DNA of 64,000 nucleotides from Gordonibacter faecis (lineage in GTDB: Bacteria > Actinomycetota > Coriobacteriia > Coriobacteriales > Eggerthellaceae), in the NCBI RefSeq assembly GCF_030077735.1, contig NZ_JASJEU010000025.1, forward strand, positions 62,001 to 126,000. The letters run 5' to 3'. Each line of letters begins with the position of its first letter. The first letter of the stretch is position 1. Shown here piece by piece: positions 1 to 7,516 of this stretch. Both the position numbers and the translations under genes were made by a program. Under the pieces are notes generated by a model. The model ran no database searches. It had not been told where the DNA came from and saw only the letters and a program-made list of their open reading frames with translations.

Positions 1-106
1 CGACCTCTTCGAAGAAGGCGCCACAACCGGAAAACCCGTCCTCGAAATAACCGGCCCCAACCCAGCCACCTTCGCCGACGCTCTAATTGAAAGCGCAGGT
101 CAGTGA
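1..106 (+). CDS. C-terminal end of a protein of unknown function (5' truncated)
   Basis: An open frame enters from the left edge, with its first full codon at position 2, and ends at TGA 104-106. It gives 34 residues, including GPNPATFADALIESAG at the end. The composition is alanine- and proline-rich and free of membrane segments. I do not recognise the family from this tail. The frame ends about 75 bases before an inverted-repeat element, so the gene closes a transcription unit on the left. Confidence 0.5.
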   Translation, partial: DLFEEGATTGKPVLEITGPNPATFADALIESAGQ

Positions 107-182
107 GAGTAAACACAGGGCCTTTTCTTACTTCCAGCGAACCACAAAAGACCGTAATTCAAGTTCTTTTCCTGGTTAACGC

Positions 183-543
183 AAAATGTGACGCGCTTCG
201 CGCTACTGATTACGCCAGGATGTTATGAGCCTCCCCATCACTATGACAAGGGCCTGCTCTTCTCTAGGTAACATGCTTGTCTGGCTATCCTCATCGGGAT
301 GCAAACAGCGACAGCGCGAAGCACATAGCCCCTTTAGGGATACATCCGCTCTATCACAGACGAAGAACGCAACTATGAACTGCGTTTTTCCGCTTCGCGC
401 GAACGGCGCTCTGGCGAACGCCGCTACGGGGTTATGCCTCTTGCAAGTCAATGCCTACAAGCCAGTCAGCCCGCGTCATAATACAAGGGATGCGTGAAAA
501 CTCGTGGCATAATAGCCAGCGCGATAGCGCGTCACACTTTTTT
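183..543. mobile_element. MITE-like element with inverted ends (copy 1)
   Basis: The left end (183-217) reads AAAATGTGACGCGCTTCGCG and the right end (about 461-543) reads as its inverse, finishing GCGCGTCACACTTTTTT. The interior at 378-445 closely matches, in inverted orientation, 54525-54594 inside the second element. No transposase is encoded. Similar length (361 versus 365 bp), shared ends and shared interior argue for a non-autonomous transposable or REP-like family. Single ends also occur at 16031-16100, 26118-26197 and 35394-35464. No credible protein-coding gene lies in 107-591. Confidence 0.65.
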
Positions 544-591
544 CCGGCGGACAGGAACTTTTGCTACAACGCCCAACATGCCAGCTATCAT

Positions 592-837
592 TCACATCGA
601 ACTACTGATCCTTGATTCTTCAACGCAATCATCAACCACTTCGAAAAGTTCCCCGACGTCACATCCTATCGAATCGACAAGTGCAGCGAGGGTTGTCAGT
701 CGCACAGCATTCACTCTACCTTCAGAGGTTTTCAACCTTTCCAGTTGGTCTTCTTTTAAGCCAGTGTCGCTGCACACTTTTTCGGCAGCAACTCCATGAT
801 CTTCCATGGCCTTCCATACACGCCAAACAACACGCAT
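592..837 (-). CDS. small Xre/Cro-type helix-turn-helix protein
   Basis: The protein is 81 residues if started at the ATG at 835-837, which follows an AAAGGAAG ribosome-binding site; a TTG 24 bases further upstream lacks one. The C-terminal half reads VNAVRLTTLAALVDSIGCDV and then GELFEVVDD, the usual end of compact Cro/C1-type DNA-binding domains of the YozG type, in which the helices are followed by a short acidic tail. It is divergent from the Xre gene at 1015, with a perfect palindrome between them, so the two probably regulate each other or a shared promoter. The N-terminal recognition helix region is weak, so the DNA target is unknown. Confidence 0.7.
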   Translation of the reverse strand: MRVVWRVWKAMEDHGVAAEKVCSDTGLKEDQLERLKTSEGRVNAVRLTTLAALVDSIGCDVGELFEVVDDCVEESRISSSM

Positions 838-964
838 TTTGCTTAGCTTCCTTTCAGGCAAGAGGGTTAATTACGTAAGCTAATCAGAACAGGTTGTTTG
901 CACCTTCAAACATGTATCCCCCAGTGCTTATAGCAATTCTTCAATCAACCTTTCGTTGCTTTTC

Positions 965-980
965 TGGACTGATCAGTCCA
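965..980. promoter_or_regulatory. 16-bp perfect palindrome, candidate operator
   Basis: TGGACTGATCAGTCCA is self-complementary over 16 bases. It lies about 35 bases before the ATG of the Xre gene at 1015 and just upstream of an AT-rich TTATTAT stretch that could serve as its -10 box. A palindrome between two divergent HTH genes is the usual place for an autoregulatory operator. Confidence 0.5.
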
Positions 981-1014
981 CTACTTTATTATTGTAACGC
1001 ATAGCCTTCGTACT

Positions 1015-1239
1015 ATGGATATAAAAGAATTTCGAAAGGCCTTGGGCAACAAAATCCGCGAGTATCGGAAAGCAGAAAACCTTTCCCAAGCGAAGCTTGC
1101 CGAAATGCTCGGCGGCAACAGCGACGGCTCGTATATTTCGCGCCTTGAATTAGGAAAACTCAGCTGCAGCACCGATCAACTCTACCGCATCTCCCGCGCC
1201 CTCGACGTCAGCTTAAAAGACCTAGTAGATTTTGAGTAG
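1015..1239 (+). CDS. Xre family transcriptional regulator
   Basis: This is a 74-residue protein made almost entirely of one HTH_3 (Cro/C1) domain: IREYRKAENLSQAKLAEMLG forms helices 1-2, the GSYISRLELGK stretch is the recognition helix, and the end LYRISRALDVSLKDLVDFE is typical of the family. It acts as a DNA-binding repressor or activator. No ribosome-binding site precedes the ATG, and a TTATTAT box about 25 bases upstream implies a very short leader. It is convergent with the HEPN gene at 1251, with 11 bases between stops. Confidence 0.85.
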   Translation: MDIKEFRKALGNKIREYRKAENLSQAKLAEMLGGNSDGSYISRLELGKLSCSTDQLYRISRALDVSLKDLVDFE

Positions 1240-1250
1240 ACAATAGTTAC

Positions 1251-1703
1251 CTAAACTGTCGAATCTTTCGCTTCCCAAGCTTTGATCTTCACGTTGATGT
1301 CCTCACCGAATGCTTGCAGGAAGGGGATCCATTCGTCGAGTACTTTGCGGGAACAGTCGATTGCGAATTCGGCATTGTAGTTGTGCGAAAGTTCGTTGCG
1401 CATGAGGCGCATTTCGTTCCAGCGCGCACCGTCCTCAATTATGCCATTGTAGGCCGCCAGTTCGATAGCCTCGCGCGGACTCCCTTTAGCCCAGTCCACA
1501 ATCCCGTAGCGCTGAATAAGAATGTCCTTCATAAGCTTCCATGACAAGTCGAAGGCAAGCCTGAACTTACTGAGCAGCCCGGAAAGTACGTAGGTATCCT
1601 CGAACACGGGCTTACCGTACGCTTGACCCAGCTCCCAGAGCAAACCATTAAGGTTGACCAGGCGATCCGTATAGGGCAAATCTATGTCATGCGTGCCGCT
1701 CAC
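1251..1703 (-). CDS. HEPN-domain protein, HI0074/HepT-like (nucleotidyltransferase substrate-binding family)
   Basis: The 150-residue all-helical protein has the family segment FRLAFDLSWKLMKDIL and the HEPN signature R-x4-H in LMRNELSHNYN (about residues 100-110), the residue pair that forms the RNase active site in HepT toxins. The start is GTG at 1701-1703, five bases after a GGGGG run. Family members normally sit beside a small MNT nucleotidyltransferase that neutralises or AMPylates them. Neither neighbour here is an MNT protein, so this is an orphan HEPN gene. It may be co-transcribed with the lipocalin-like gene nine bases upstream. Confidence 0.8.
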   Translation of the reverse strand: MSGTHDIDLPYTDRLVNLNGLLWELGQAYGKPVFEDTYVLSGLLSKFRLAFDLSWKLMKDILIQRYGIVDWAKGSPREAIELAAYNGIIEDGARWNEMRLMRNELSHNYNAEFAIDCSRKVLDEWIPFLQAFGEDINVKIKAWEAKDSTV

Positions 1704-1712
1704 GCTAGCCCC

Positions 1713-2204
1713 CTACGCGCGCTTGGCGTAGATGTCGGCGTTTATGTGCCAGTCACCGTTGGCTTGCACGGTGACGTTTTGCCAATGGAAACGGTCGTCC
1801 TCGATGGTGGCGAACACCCACTTGTGATTCTCGTCTTCGAGGTTCGTCAGAACAATCATGTCGCCCTGCTTCTTTGCCTCAAGTCGGAAAATCTTGCCCG
1901 TGAATCCATACGCAACATCCCATGCGTGCGTGGTGGGGTTATAGACGCGAAGGGACGTGCCGTACTCAGTGAGAGGGTGCACGACATCGGTTCGCGCGTC
2001 ACGCGCGGGCAGAATGATCACGTCCTGAATGCCCATGCCCTCAAGCACCCACGAGAAAATCCACTCGCCTTTGACCGAACTCGACAGGTTGTGGTCAATA
2101 TAATCCAGCTTCCAACTGCCAATGAGTTTTCCAAAGTAATTGTACTCATCCGGCAGATTTGGGCTTTTGCCGTCGCTCACCAACGCCTCAACAAAGTCGT
2201 TCAC
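1713..2204 (-). CDS. lipocalin-like/DUF1579-type hypothetical protein
   Basis: A beta-rich protein of 163 residues with many aromatic residues: YFGKLIGSWKLDY near the N-terminus, then alternating strands ending in FHWQNVTVQANGDWHINADI. This resembles small lipocalin-like or DUF1579 proteins that bind a ligand in a beta barrel. GTG at 2202-2204 is chosen because a GGGAAGGGG ribosome-binding site sits six bases upstream; a TTG six bases earlier is too close to it. There is no signal peptide. The HEPN gene follows after nine bases, suggesting one transcript. The biochemical role is unknown. Confidence 0.6.
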   Translation of the reverse strand: MNDFVEALVSDGKSPNLPDEYNYFGKLIGSWKLDYIDHNLSSSVKGEWIFSWVLEGMGIQDVIILPARDARTDVVHPLTEYGTSLRVYNPTTHAWDVAYGFTGKIFRLEAKKQGDMIVLTNLEDENHKWVFATIEDDRFHWQNVTVQANGDWHINADIYAKRA

Positions 2205-2233
2205 GCACAACCCCTTCCCCGGCCGCCCAGCTG

Positions 2234-2314
2234 CTACACGTTAAACTTGAAGTGCATCACGTCGCCGTCCTGCACGACGTACTCCTTGCCCTCCTGGCGC
2301 AGCTTGCCTGCGTC
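2234..2314 (-). other. displaced ychF 3' end: far attachment site (att) of the ychF element
   Basis: Read on the minus strand, these 81 bases encode DAGKLRQEGKEYVVQDGDVM then HFKFNV and stop. This is the C-terminus of YchF, differing from the functional copy (14682-14762) at two residues and by 13 mismatches in 81 bases by hand count. Upstream of GAC the similarity stops and stop codons appear, so it is a fragment and not a gene. It marks the chromosomal half of a site-specific integration. Its codons end in G or C like the host, while the copy fused to ychF uses AAA, CAA and GAA. Confidence 0.75.
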
Positions 2315-2453
2315 GCTTATTTCCGCAGGTTAACGTAGGTATTTCAGCTAACGCTTTTCACCTTTATGCTGCACAAAGAGCTTACGTCGATCAGCATTTC
2401 CATACTCGTTTACAACAAAATTACAACAAAGAGGCAAAACTAGATGCAGCTAA

Positions 2454-3110
2454 TTAGTCAACAGTGTTTCGTCCATCATTGGCGATTTCCTGTTGCTTCA
2501 GTTTGCTCTTCAGAACAGAAACCATTTGACTACCAACATCATAAGCCCAGTTTGCATCCTCATTTGAAAGCTCCGAGGCACCATGAACGGCTCTATTTAA
2601 AATTGAGGTGACTTCGCGAAGCAAAGAAGACTCTCCTAACGATATCGCGCCGACCTTTTCAAGATCGCGGATCCCTGAACCCAACCCTATTGGCCCAGGT
2701 TTTGGCGCAACATTGTATTGGGTCTTTAGCTGGTTCACAATTTTTTCTAACTCTATTCGAATGCCAGCCAAACCTAACTGCATGTCATTACGGAACACTT
2801 CAAACAGAAAATCGTTCCCGCTGTTTTTTTCAAAAGGTTCTTCCCCCGCCACTTCCTCGACTAGGGAATCCGCCTCTTTAGCTATTCGGTCTTTATCTTC
2901 GTTGTCAAGTAGCTCAATTTTCCCCAATCCGGTCAATTCGATCATCTTTAGATGGTGCAAGAACCATGGGAAACATACCAACACCAATAAAATTATCGAG
3001 ATAGTGTCGATATACTCTTTAGAGAAAAAGGTATGAATCACGAATGCTACAAAAAACAGTAACGAGGGTATACCTTTTTGAATCCAGCTCATAGCCTTCT
3101 GTTTATTCAC
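2454..3110 (-). CDS. two-helix membrane protein with HEPN/DUF4145-like cytoplasmic domain
   Basis: A membrane protein of about 219 residues. Two adjacent hydrophobic segments near the N-terminus (GIPSLLFFVAFVIHTFF and IDTISIILLVLVCFPWFLHH) are followed by a cytoplasmic helical domain ending with LREVTSILNRAVHGASELS, where R-x3-H resembles the RN..HG signature of DUF4145/HEPN-like domains. GTG at 3108-3110 is chosen because AGGAGG precedes it; an ATG 30 bases upstream has no such site. It is the first cargo gene at the left end of the element. The membrane anchor plus possible nuclease-like domain recalls anti-phage effectors, but this is inference. Confidence 0.6.
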   Translation of the reverse strand: MNKQKAMSWIQKGIPSLLFFVAFVIHTFFSKEYIDTISIILLVLVCFPWFLHHLKMIELTGLGKIELLDNEDKDRIAKEADSLVEEVAGEEPFEKNSGNDFLFEVFRNDMQLGLAGIRIELEKIVNQLKTQYNVAPKPGPIGLGSGIRDLEKVGAISLGESSLLREVTSILNRAVHGASELSNEDANWAYDVGSQMVSVLKSKLKQQEIANDGRNTVD

Positions 3111-3461
3111 AATGCCTCCTCGGACAACCGATTTGCTCATATTCTCACAGCTCTCTCAACAGTATCCGAGAGACATCGACGACAGTCTGTATCTCATAAG
3201 TATATAGAACTGTTAATGTCTTTCACCTTTATTTCGCTAGTGCTATTCTCATGCGCTTGCGATGCAGGCAAGGCCAGGATACCGCGAATGGGGTCGCAAG
3301 AGTCAAATCCGCAAATGAGGATCCAATTTCTTTTGTTGAGGACAACCCGACCGAACCATGCCGATCTTCTTCATCAAAAGACTCTATGTATTCTATGCTG
3401 ATCACCTAATTACCTCGTTAATGATTCCTATCGTCTACAGTGATAAAACCTCGCTTAAGCT

Positions 3462-3595
3462 TATCCCAATAATCATACTTTTGGGACGCGAGCAAAACAC
3501 CTCGAATCAAAGTCAGAAATCACTCATCTTTCGTCCCAAATATCATTCCAAAACTGACCGTCCCGGTATATAATGCAAATAGGATTATTGGGACG
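3462..3595. promoter_or_regulatory. cluster of TTGGGACG-type motifs and promoter before the resolvase gene
   Basis: Five related motifs occur in both orientations: TATCCCAATAATC (3462), TTTTGGGACG (3479), CGTCCCAAATATC (3532), CGTCCCGGTATA (3559) and GATTATTGGGACG (3583). A TATAAT box overlaps the fourth (3567-3572). The array ends 20 bases before the resolvase ATG and looks like binding subsites for the resolvase, which would then repress itself. A sixth copy, CGTCCCGATAATC, is at 6457-6469. The rest of 3111-3460 shows no gene. Confidence 0.5.
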
Positions 3596-3615
3596 TTACG
3601 TTTCGAGGTGACGAT

Positions 3616-4197
3616 ATGAGGTTCTTCTACGCGCGATGCTCCACGAAAGACCAGAACGAGGCCCGGCAGGTCGCATGCGCCAAGGAACTCGGCATTGAAG
3701 ATTCTTGCGTGTTCATCGACAAGGCGAGCGGCAAGAACGCAGACCGTCCCGCCTTGCAGGACATGCTTTCCCGGCTCAGGGAAGGCGACGAGGTCTACAT
3801 CACCGAGCTTTCGAGGCTCGGGAGGAACACCCGCGACCTCCTAGACCTCATGGACGAGTTCGAGAGAACGGGCGTGCAGCTCGTCAGCAAGAAGGAGGCC
3901 ATAGACACCACAACGCCAGCAGGCAAGCTCGTGTTCAATATCTTCGCGAGCGTCGCGGAGTTCCAAAGGCAGATAATCCTAGAGAACGCAGCGGAAGGGA
4001 GAGCCGCCGCGAGGGAGCAGGGAAAGCCGATAGGCCGACCCAAAGTAGACCAAGACGCGCTGGGCCTGGCTCTGCACATGTTCCAATTCGACCCGGATAA
4101 GTCCGTGTCGGAAATCTGTTCCAAGACCGGAATAGGAAGAAGCACCCTTTACCGTGCAGCAGAAGCGCAGGGAGTAAGCAGGGCTTCAAAGAACTAA
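3616..4197 (+). CDS. serine recombinase (resolvase/invertase family)
   Basis: A 193-residue small serine recombinase with family-typical length. The N-terminal catalytic domain starts MRFFYARCSTKDQN, where Ser9 is the nucleophile and the usual valine before it is cysteine. It continues with the conserved ITELSRLGRNTRDLL arginine motif (about residues 62-76), the helix-E region FNIFASVAEFQRQIILE, and a GRPK hinge. The C-terminal Hin-type HTH reads SVSEICSKTGIGRSTLYRAA. It catalyses DNA inversion or resolution at paired sites. A GAGGTG ribosome-binding site precedes the ATG, and the upstream motif cluster probably contains its sites. It may resolve dimers of an extrachromosomal form of the element. 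Confidence 0.92.
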   Translation: MRFFYARCSTKDQNEARQVACAKELGIEDSCVFIDKASGKNADRPALQDMLSRLREGDEVYITELSRLGRNTRDLLDLMDEFERTGVQLVSKKEAIDTTTPAGKLVFNIFASVAEFQRQIILENAAEGRAAAREQGKPIGRPKVDQDALGLALHMFQFDPDKSVSEICSKTGIGRSTLYRAAEAQGVSRASKN

Positions 4198-4365
4198 AGC
4201 GGTCAATAGAGAGCACGGCAACGATTCGCCGATACCCAAATCCAAGGGCTAAACGAGCCTTTTCTTCCACTCTAAGCGGCAACAACCCATCCAAAGGAGA
4301 ATTCCTCCACCGCAGCACGTCCGCCCCTTAGAATCTTCCTGAACGCCCGAAAAGGATATGCTTCT

Positions 4366-4454
4366 GGCGCTCGAAGCCAGGAAGGTATAGCGGGTAGTTA
4401 AAACTTCGAAAGCGAAAACCGTTCAGCCCTAACGCGAACCGTGGTTCATCTGCT
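4366..4454. repeat. ~88-nt conserved non-coding element, copy A
   Basis: Shares GCTCkAAGCC, AAGGTATAGCG then rGTAGTTAAAA and ACTT, AAAGC, and GTGGTTCATCT in the same order and spacing with 6481-6567. The middle portion is variable, which is the pattern of a structured RNA or a protein-binding element and not of a coding sequence. It lies in a gene-free gap (4198-4486), just downstream of the stop of the minus-strand gene at 4487. The acting strand is not known. Confidence 0.5.
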
Positions 4455-4486
4455 CCAAAGCCCACGCAGTCCAGAACGCCCTCACG

Positions 4487-5152
4487 CTACCGCCCCGCTT
4501 TCAACCTGTCGATGCAAGCGATTTCATCGTTCAGCAGCCGAAGCAGCCCGCCTCTAAGCGGCACGTAGAAATGCGGAGCGTCGAACAAGGTGATTCGCAT
4601 GTTGACGTATTCTTCGAATTTGCGCTTGATGGCATAGTATCGCGCGATCCGGTCTTCCGGTATCTGCCCGTCCTTGGCGAAATCAGCTATAGCGTCCTGG
4701 TTGACGAAGGGGGCCGTGCTGAAATTGACGGCTATTCCCAGATCGGTGCTGTCGAAGTCGATTTTCGGAACGATGTAGTTGTTGACGTTCTCTTCGTTCA
4801 GGAGGTCGATGTATCTTTTGCAATCCTCATAGCAGTCGTTCAGGAGCAGCAACGACACCTTTTGCTTGTTCTCTTCCCGCCGCAACTCCTTCTCGCGAAT
4901 CTCCACCTCCCTCCCGGTCAGCACCTTGTAGGTTATCGCGAACACAGCAAGGACGGCGACGGCGTTGAGGAAGCCTGTGTAAAAGCTCCAATTCATGTTC
5001 GACACATGCAGACCCAAAAGGGAGGGGATGTTCGCATAGTCCAATACCGTTGTCGTTGACACGAGCAGAATGAACGCTATGGCTGTTTTTCTCAATCTGC
5101 ATCCTTCGTCTATAGAATTTGCAACTTGAATCATTTCCAAACTAAATCGCAC
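4487..5152 (-). CDS. two-helix membrane protein of unknown function
   Basis: 221 residues if started at GTG 5150-5152; an ATG six codons later (5134) is equally possible, since neither has a clear ribosome-binding site. Two hydrophobic segments (AIAFILLVSTTTVLDYANI and FYTGFLNAVAVLAVFAITYK) are followed by a charged coiled-coil start (REVEIREKELRREENKQKV) and a cytoplasmic domain of about 120 residues with no recognised motif. The plan is one membrane hairpin, coiled coil and soluble domain. It sits alone between the resolvase and an HTH gene, with a conserved non-coding element immediately after its stop. The function is unknown; accessory or defence cargo is possible. Confidence 0.6.
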   Translation of the reverse strand: MRFSLEMIQVANSIDEGCRLRKTAIAFILLVSTTTVLDYANIPSLLGLHVSNMNWSFYTGFLNAVAVLAVFAITYKVLTGREVEIREKELRREENKQKVSLLLLNDCYEDCKRYIDLLNEENVNNYIVPKIDFDSTDLGIAVNFSTAPFVNQDAIADFAKDGQIPEDRIARYYAIKRKFEEYVNMRITLFDAPHFYVPLRGGLLRLLNDEIACIDRLKAGR

Positions 5153-5357
5153 TAACTAGAGAATTGGGGAGCTTGGATGCTTCCAAAAAGACTATCCAGA
5201 AATGACCCGCATCAAGCATGACGACGGTTTTAGCATAGGGGCTCAATGTCGGTAAGTTGCAACCCGCCGGTGATTGACCCCACAAAACCTGTGGCTGCGG
5301 TAAAGCTCGCTCCTGCTAAAGCTACAAGCAAGTTCCCCATAGCAATGTCCGATCTGT

Positions 5358-6233
5358 TTAGTCTGAATGCCGTTCAGAGCGCCATTTCTCTAGAATTTGT
5401 TCAGCTTTTTTGGATGTCTCTGCACCGAATAGCGTGGTTGACGTATATTTCGACAAAGCCATAAGATACGCTAACGGTGGCACCAATGCTTCGTTATCAC
5501 ATGGGGAATCTCCCCAAAACTGCCGAAAGGCTTTCATTTCGTTTAAGAGGCTATCTTCCCATTCTTTATACGCCTCGATTCTTCCCTTGTCTCTAGTCTC
5601 TACCGTCATTTCGTACACGCTAGGCCTTGGCGATAGGTACTTTCTTTTACTGTCTGCATACGCCTTTGCTTCTTCATCATCGATTTCACGGTAACAGTAG
5701 CTCATTTGCTCAAGTACATAATCTCTTCCATGATAAACGTCGCCCTGTATTCTGCTTAGGGAATCGTTTAGTACTTCCTTGGGGATAAGCGGCAAATAGA
5801 GAATCAAATCGTATAGACTCTTGATCGGATGCTCCTTGTCCTTGACCTCGTTTAGGAGAACCGTCGAAGCAAACTCCAGCTCTATCTCCTCCTTCTCATC
5901 CTGCGATTGAGACAGCGCATCAAAATGCTCTTCCAGAAGCGAGCCAGCGAAAGACTCATCGGGATTGCCTTTGATCTCGATAAGGTCATCAAGAGAGACG
6001 TCAAAAAATTTGGCGAATAGCACCAAGTCCGCAATCGAGGGGTTCCGCTTATCAGTCTGATCAAGCCAGTACTGAAGAGCTCTTTTGCTCTTATTAAGCG
6101 CGAAGGAAGCCGCTTCTACGTAACCATAGGTATCACAATCAAATTTTAGGTATAGGAAGTTTCGCAAATTGTCGCTCGTTTTCTCCCAGTCTATGGAGAA
6201 GTAGTTTGCGAATTCGTTCTTCATATCGTTCAT
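5358..6233 (-). CDS. protein with N-terminal HTH-like domain and unknown C-terminal domain
   Basis: 291 residues, ATG at 6231-6233 after GGAGG. Residues 25-85 resemble an HTH_3 fold: VEAASFALNKSKRALQYWLD forms the first helices, and NPSIADLVLFAKFFDVSLDD then LIEI is the usual end. The C-terminal 200 residues are acidic, rich in tyrosine and glutamate, and not recognised. The spacing of the HTH and its long partner domain suggest a regulator that senses something through the C-terminal part. The gene faces a wide upstream gap (6234-6619) holding the second conserved non-coding element, and the DNA is AT-richer than the host genes. Confidence 0.65.
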   Translation of the reverse strand: MNDMKNEFANYFSIDWEKTSDNLRNFLYLKFDCDTYGYVEAASFALNKSKRALQYWLDQTDKRNPSIADLVLFAKFFDVSLDDLIEIKGNPDESFAGSLLEEHFDALSQSQDEKEEIELEFASTVLLNEVKDKEHPIKSLYDLILYLPLIPKEVLNDSLSRIQGDVYHGRDYVLEQMSYCYREIDDEEAKAYADSKRKYLSPRPSVYEMTVETRDKGRIEAYKEWEDSLLNEMKAFRQFWGDSPCDNEALVPPLAYLMALSKYTSTTLFGAETSKKAEQILEKWRSERHSD

Positions 6234-6480
6234 AAGGTACCTCCGGACTCGGTCGCTCGATCACGCATTCAAATTATTAGCTACCGATCATGAATACTCA
6301 ACGAACATTTTGTTCATTTTTGAAAGCCTGCACTCATCTCGCGAAATAAGTGCAAACATAGCTCCGCTTTACATGCCCAATCGAAAGGGATGCTTCTTTT
6401 TGATTTGCGATCTTGAATACATGCGCATTGTGCACAACACGCGATTATGATTTCTTTCGTCCCGATAATCATGTATACAA

Positions 6481-6567
6481 TGCTCTAAGCCCAGAAGGTA
6501 TAGCGAGTAGTTAAAAACTTGCAAAGCCGTTTGTTTAACCGGGCAACGCCGCACGTGGTTCATCTAT
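6481..6567. repeat. ~88-nt conserved non-coding element, copy B
   Basis: Second copy of the element at 4366-4454, roughly 70% alike by eye. The blocks AAGGTATAGCGAGTAGTT and GTGGTTCATCT are best kept. As with copy A, it lies just past the stop of a minus-strand membrane-protein gene (6620-7084). A CGTCCCGATAATC motif resembling the resolvase-promoter motifs precedes it at 6457-6469. No open frame is shared by the two copies. Confidence 0.5.
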
Positions 6568-6619
6568 TCAGAGAGATGCGATTAAGGAAGAATTACGTGA
6601 AGAGGTTGCCGATCTGAAT

Positions 6620-7084
6620 CTAGCGGCTTCGCTTTTTTGATACGATTGCCGCTGCCGACAACCCTTGTATTGCTATACCGGCAAGAAGCGACGCTAGCAG
6701 GTAAAGCTGCAAAAAATCCAAGGGGAGTAGCTCAGGACTAACCAAAAAAACGAATACTGCTACTGCCCAGCATACAATTGTTGATGAGACGAGTTCCGGA
6801 ATTCTACTTTTGAAAGCACTTAGGTAACTGCTCGTGCTTGATTGCCTTGATAATGCTGCACATAATTTCTTTCGGATCGACTCTTTCATCTTGCAAGCAA
6901 GATCGTCCATATCGCCTTCCTCGGAAATGCTAACAAGACCTTTGTAGAGTTCAATATCCTTTTTTGCCGCATTCCTCCATCCGAACTGAGCGAGCGTTCC
7001 AGATGCGGCATTAGCAACGATAGTGAGCACTATGAAAGCGCAGAATGATATCGGGTCAAGCGCAGAAAGCTCTATGTCACCCAC
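6620..7084 (-). CDS. small membrane protein (three predicted helices)
   Basis: 154 residues if started at GTG 7082-7084, nine bases after CAGGAG; an in-frame TTG upstream overlaps that site. One hydrophobic segment near the N-terminus (ISFCAFIVLTIVANAASGT) is followed by a charged cytoplasmic loop containing KDIELYKGLVSISEEGDMDD, then two C-terminal helices (VCWAVAVFVFLVSPELL and LYLLASLLAGIAIQGLSAA). It ends in KKRSR. No family was recognised. It is followed by non-coding element B, and preceded by the small HTH gene in the same direction. Confidence 0.55.
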   Translation of the reverse strand: MGDIELSALDPISFCAFIVLTIVANAASGTLAQFGWRNAAKKDIELYKGLVSISEEGDMDDLACKMKESIRKKLCAALSRQSSTSSYLSAFKSRIPELVSSTIVCWAVAVFVFLVSPELLPLDFLQLYLLASLLAGIAIQGLSAAAIVSKKRSR

Positions 7085-7175
7085 GTCTATCGTCTCCTGC
7101 AAAACCTAGAACTTGGTTACGTCTGCTGTTGGTCGTTGTGTCTGGCTAAGCGATTGATCGTCTTTAGAAAAAGCG

Positions 7176-7346
7176 TCAAAGCTCATTTTTTGTCGAGTCC
7201 TTGTTCCGAGGAATCCCCTGCTTGTCCAGCTCTCTGTATATGGTCGATTTTCCAATACCCGATATTTTGACAATCTCGCTAACGGAATAACCGCCTTGAT
7301 AGAGGGCAACGGCTTTACGCAGCTTTTTCGGGTCTGTCTTTTCCAT
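7176..7346 (-). CDS. small Hin-type helix-turn-helix protein
   Basis: The 56-residue protein is nearly all one HTH: LRKAVALYQGGYSVSEIVKI then SGIGKSTIYRELDKQG. This is the same fold and wording as the C-terminal domain of the resolvase at 3616 (SEICSKTGIGRSTLYRAA), without a catalytic domain. It may compete for the resolvase sites or act as a small regulator. The ATG at 7344-7346 has no ribosome-binding site; a TATAAT box on the minus strand (7353-7358) ends six bases upstream, which would give a leaderless transcript. Confidence 0.65.
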   Translation of the reverse strand: MEKTDPKKLRKAVALYQGGYSVSEIVKISGIGKSTIYRELDKQGIPRNKDSTKNEL

Positions 7347-7516
7347 GACCGAATTATAGGTCAAAAGGCTCTGAAATCATTGGGAAAGCGATGAGGCGAT
7401 TTCATCATGAACGGCGATGATTTCGGACAACCTAGAATTTATGCTCTATGAAGTAATCTTTTGTAAGCAACGCTGTTAAAATCGTACCAATAAAGTCTAT
7501 TGATAATATAACGTGC

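Noticed and set aside
6366..6570. A tRNA gene near GTGGTTCATCT
   Set aside because: No acceptor stem or CCA-proximal pairing could be drawn, and the second copy at 4366 lacks one too.
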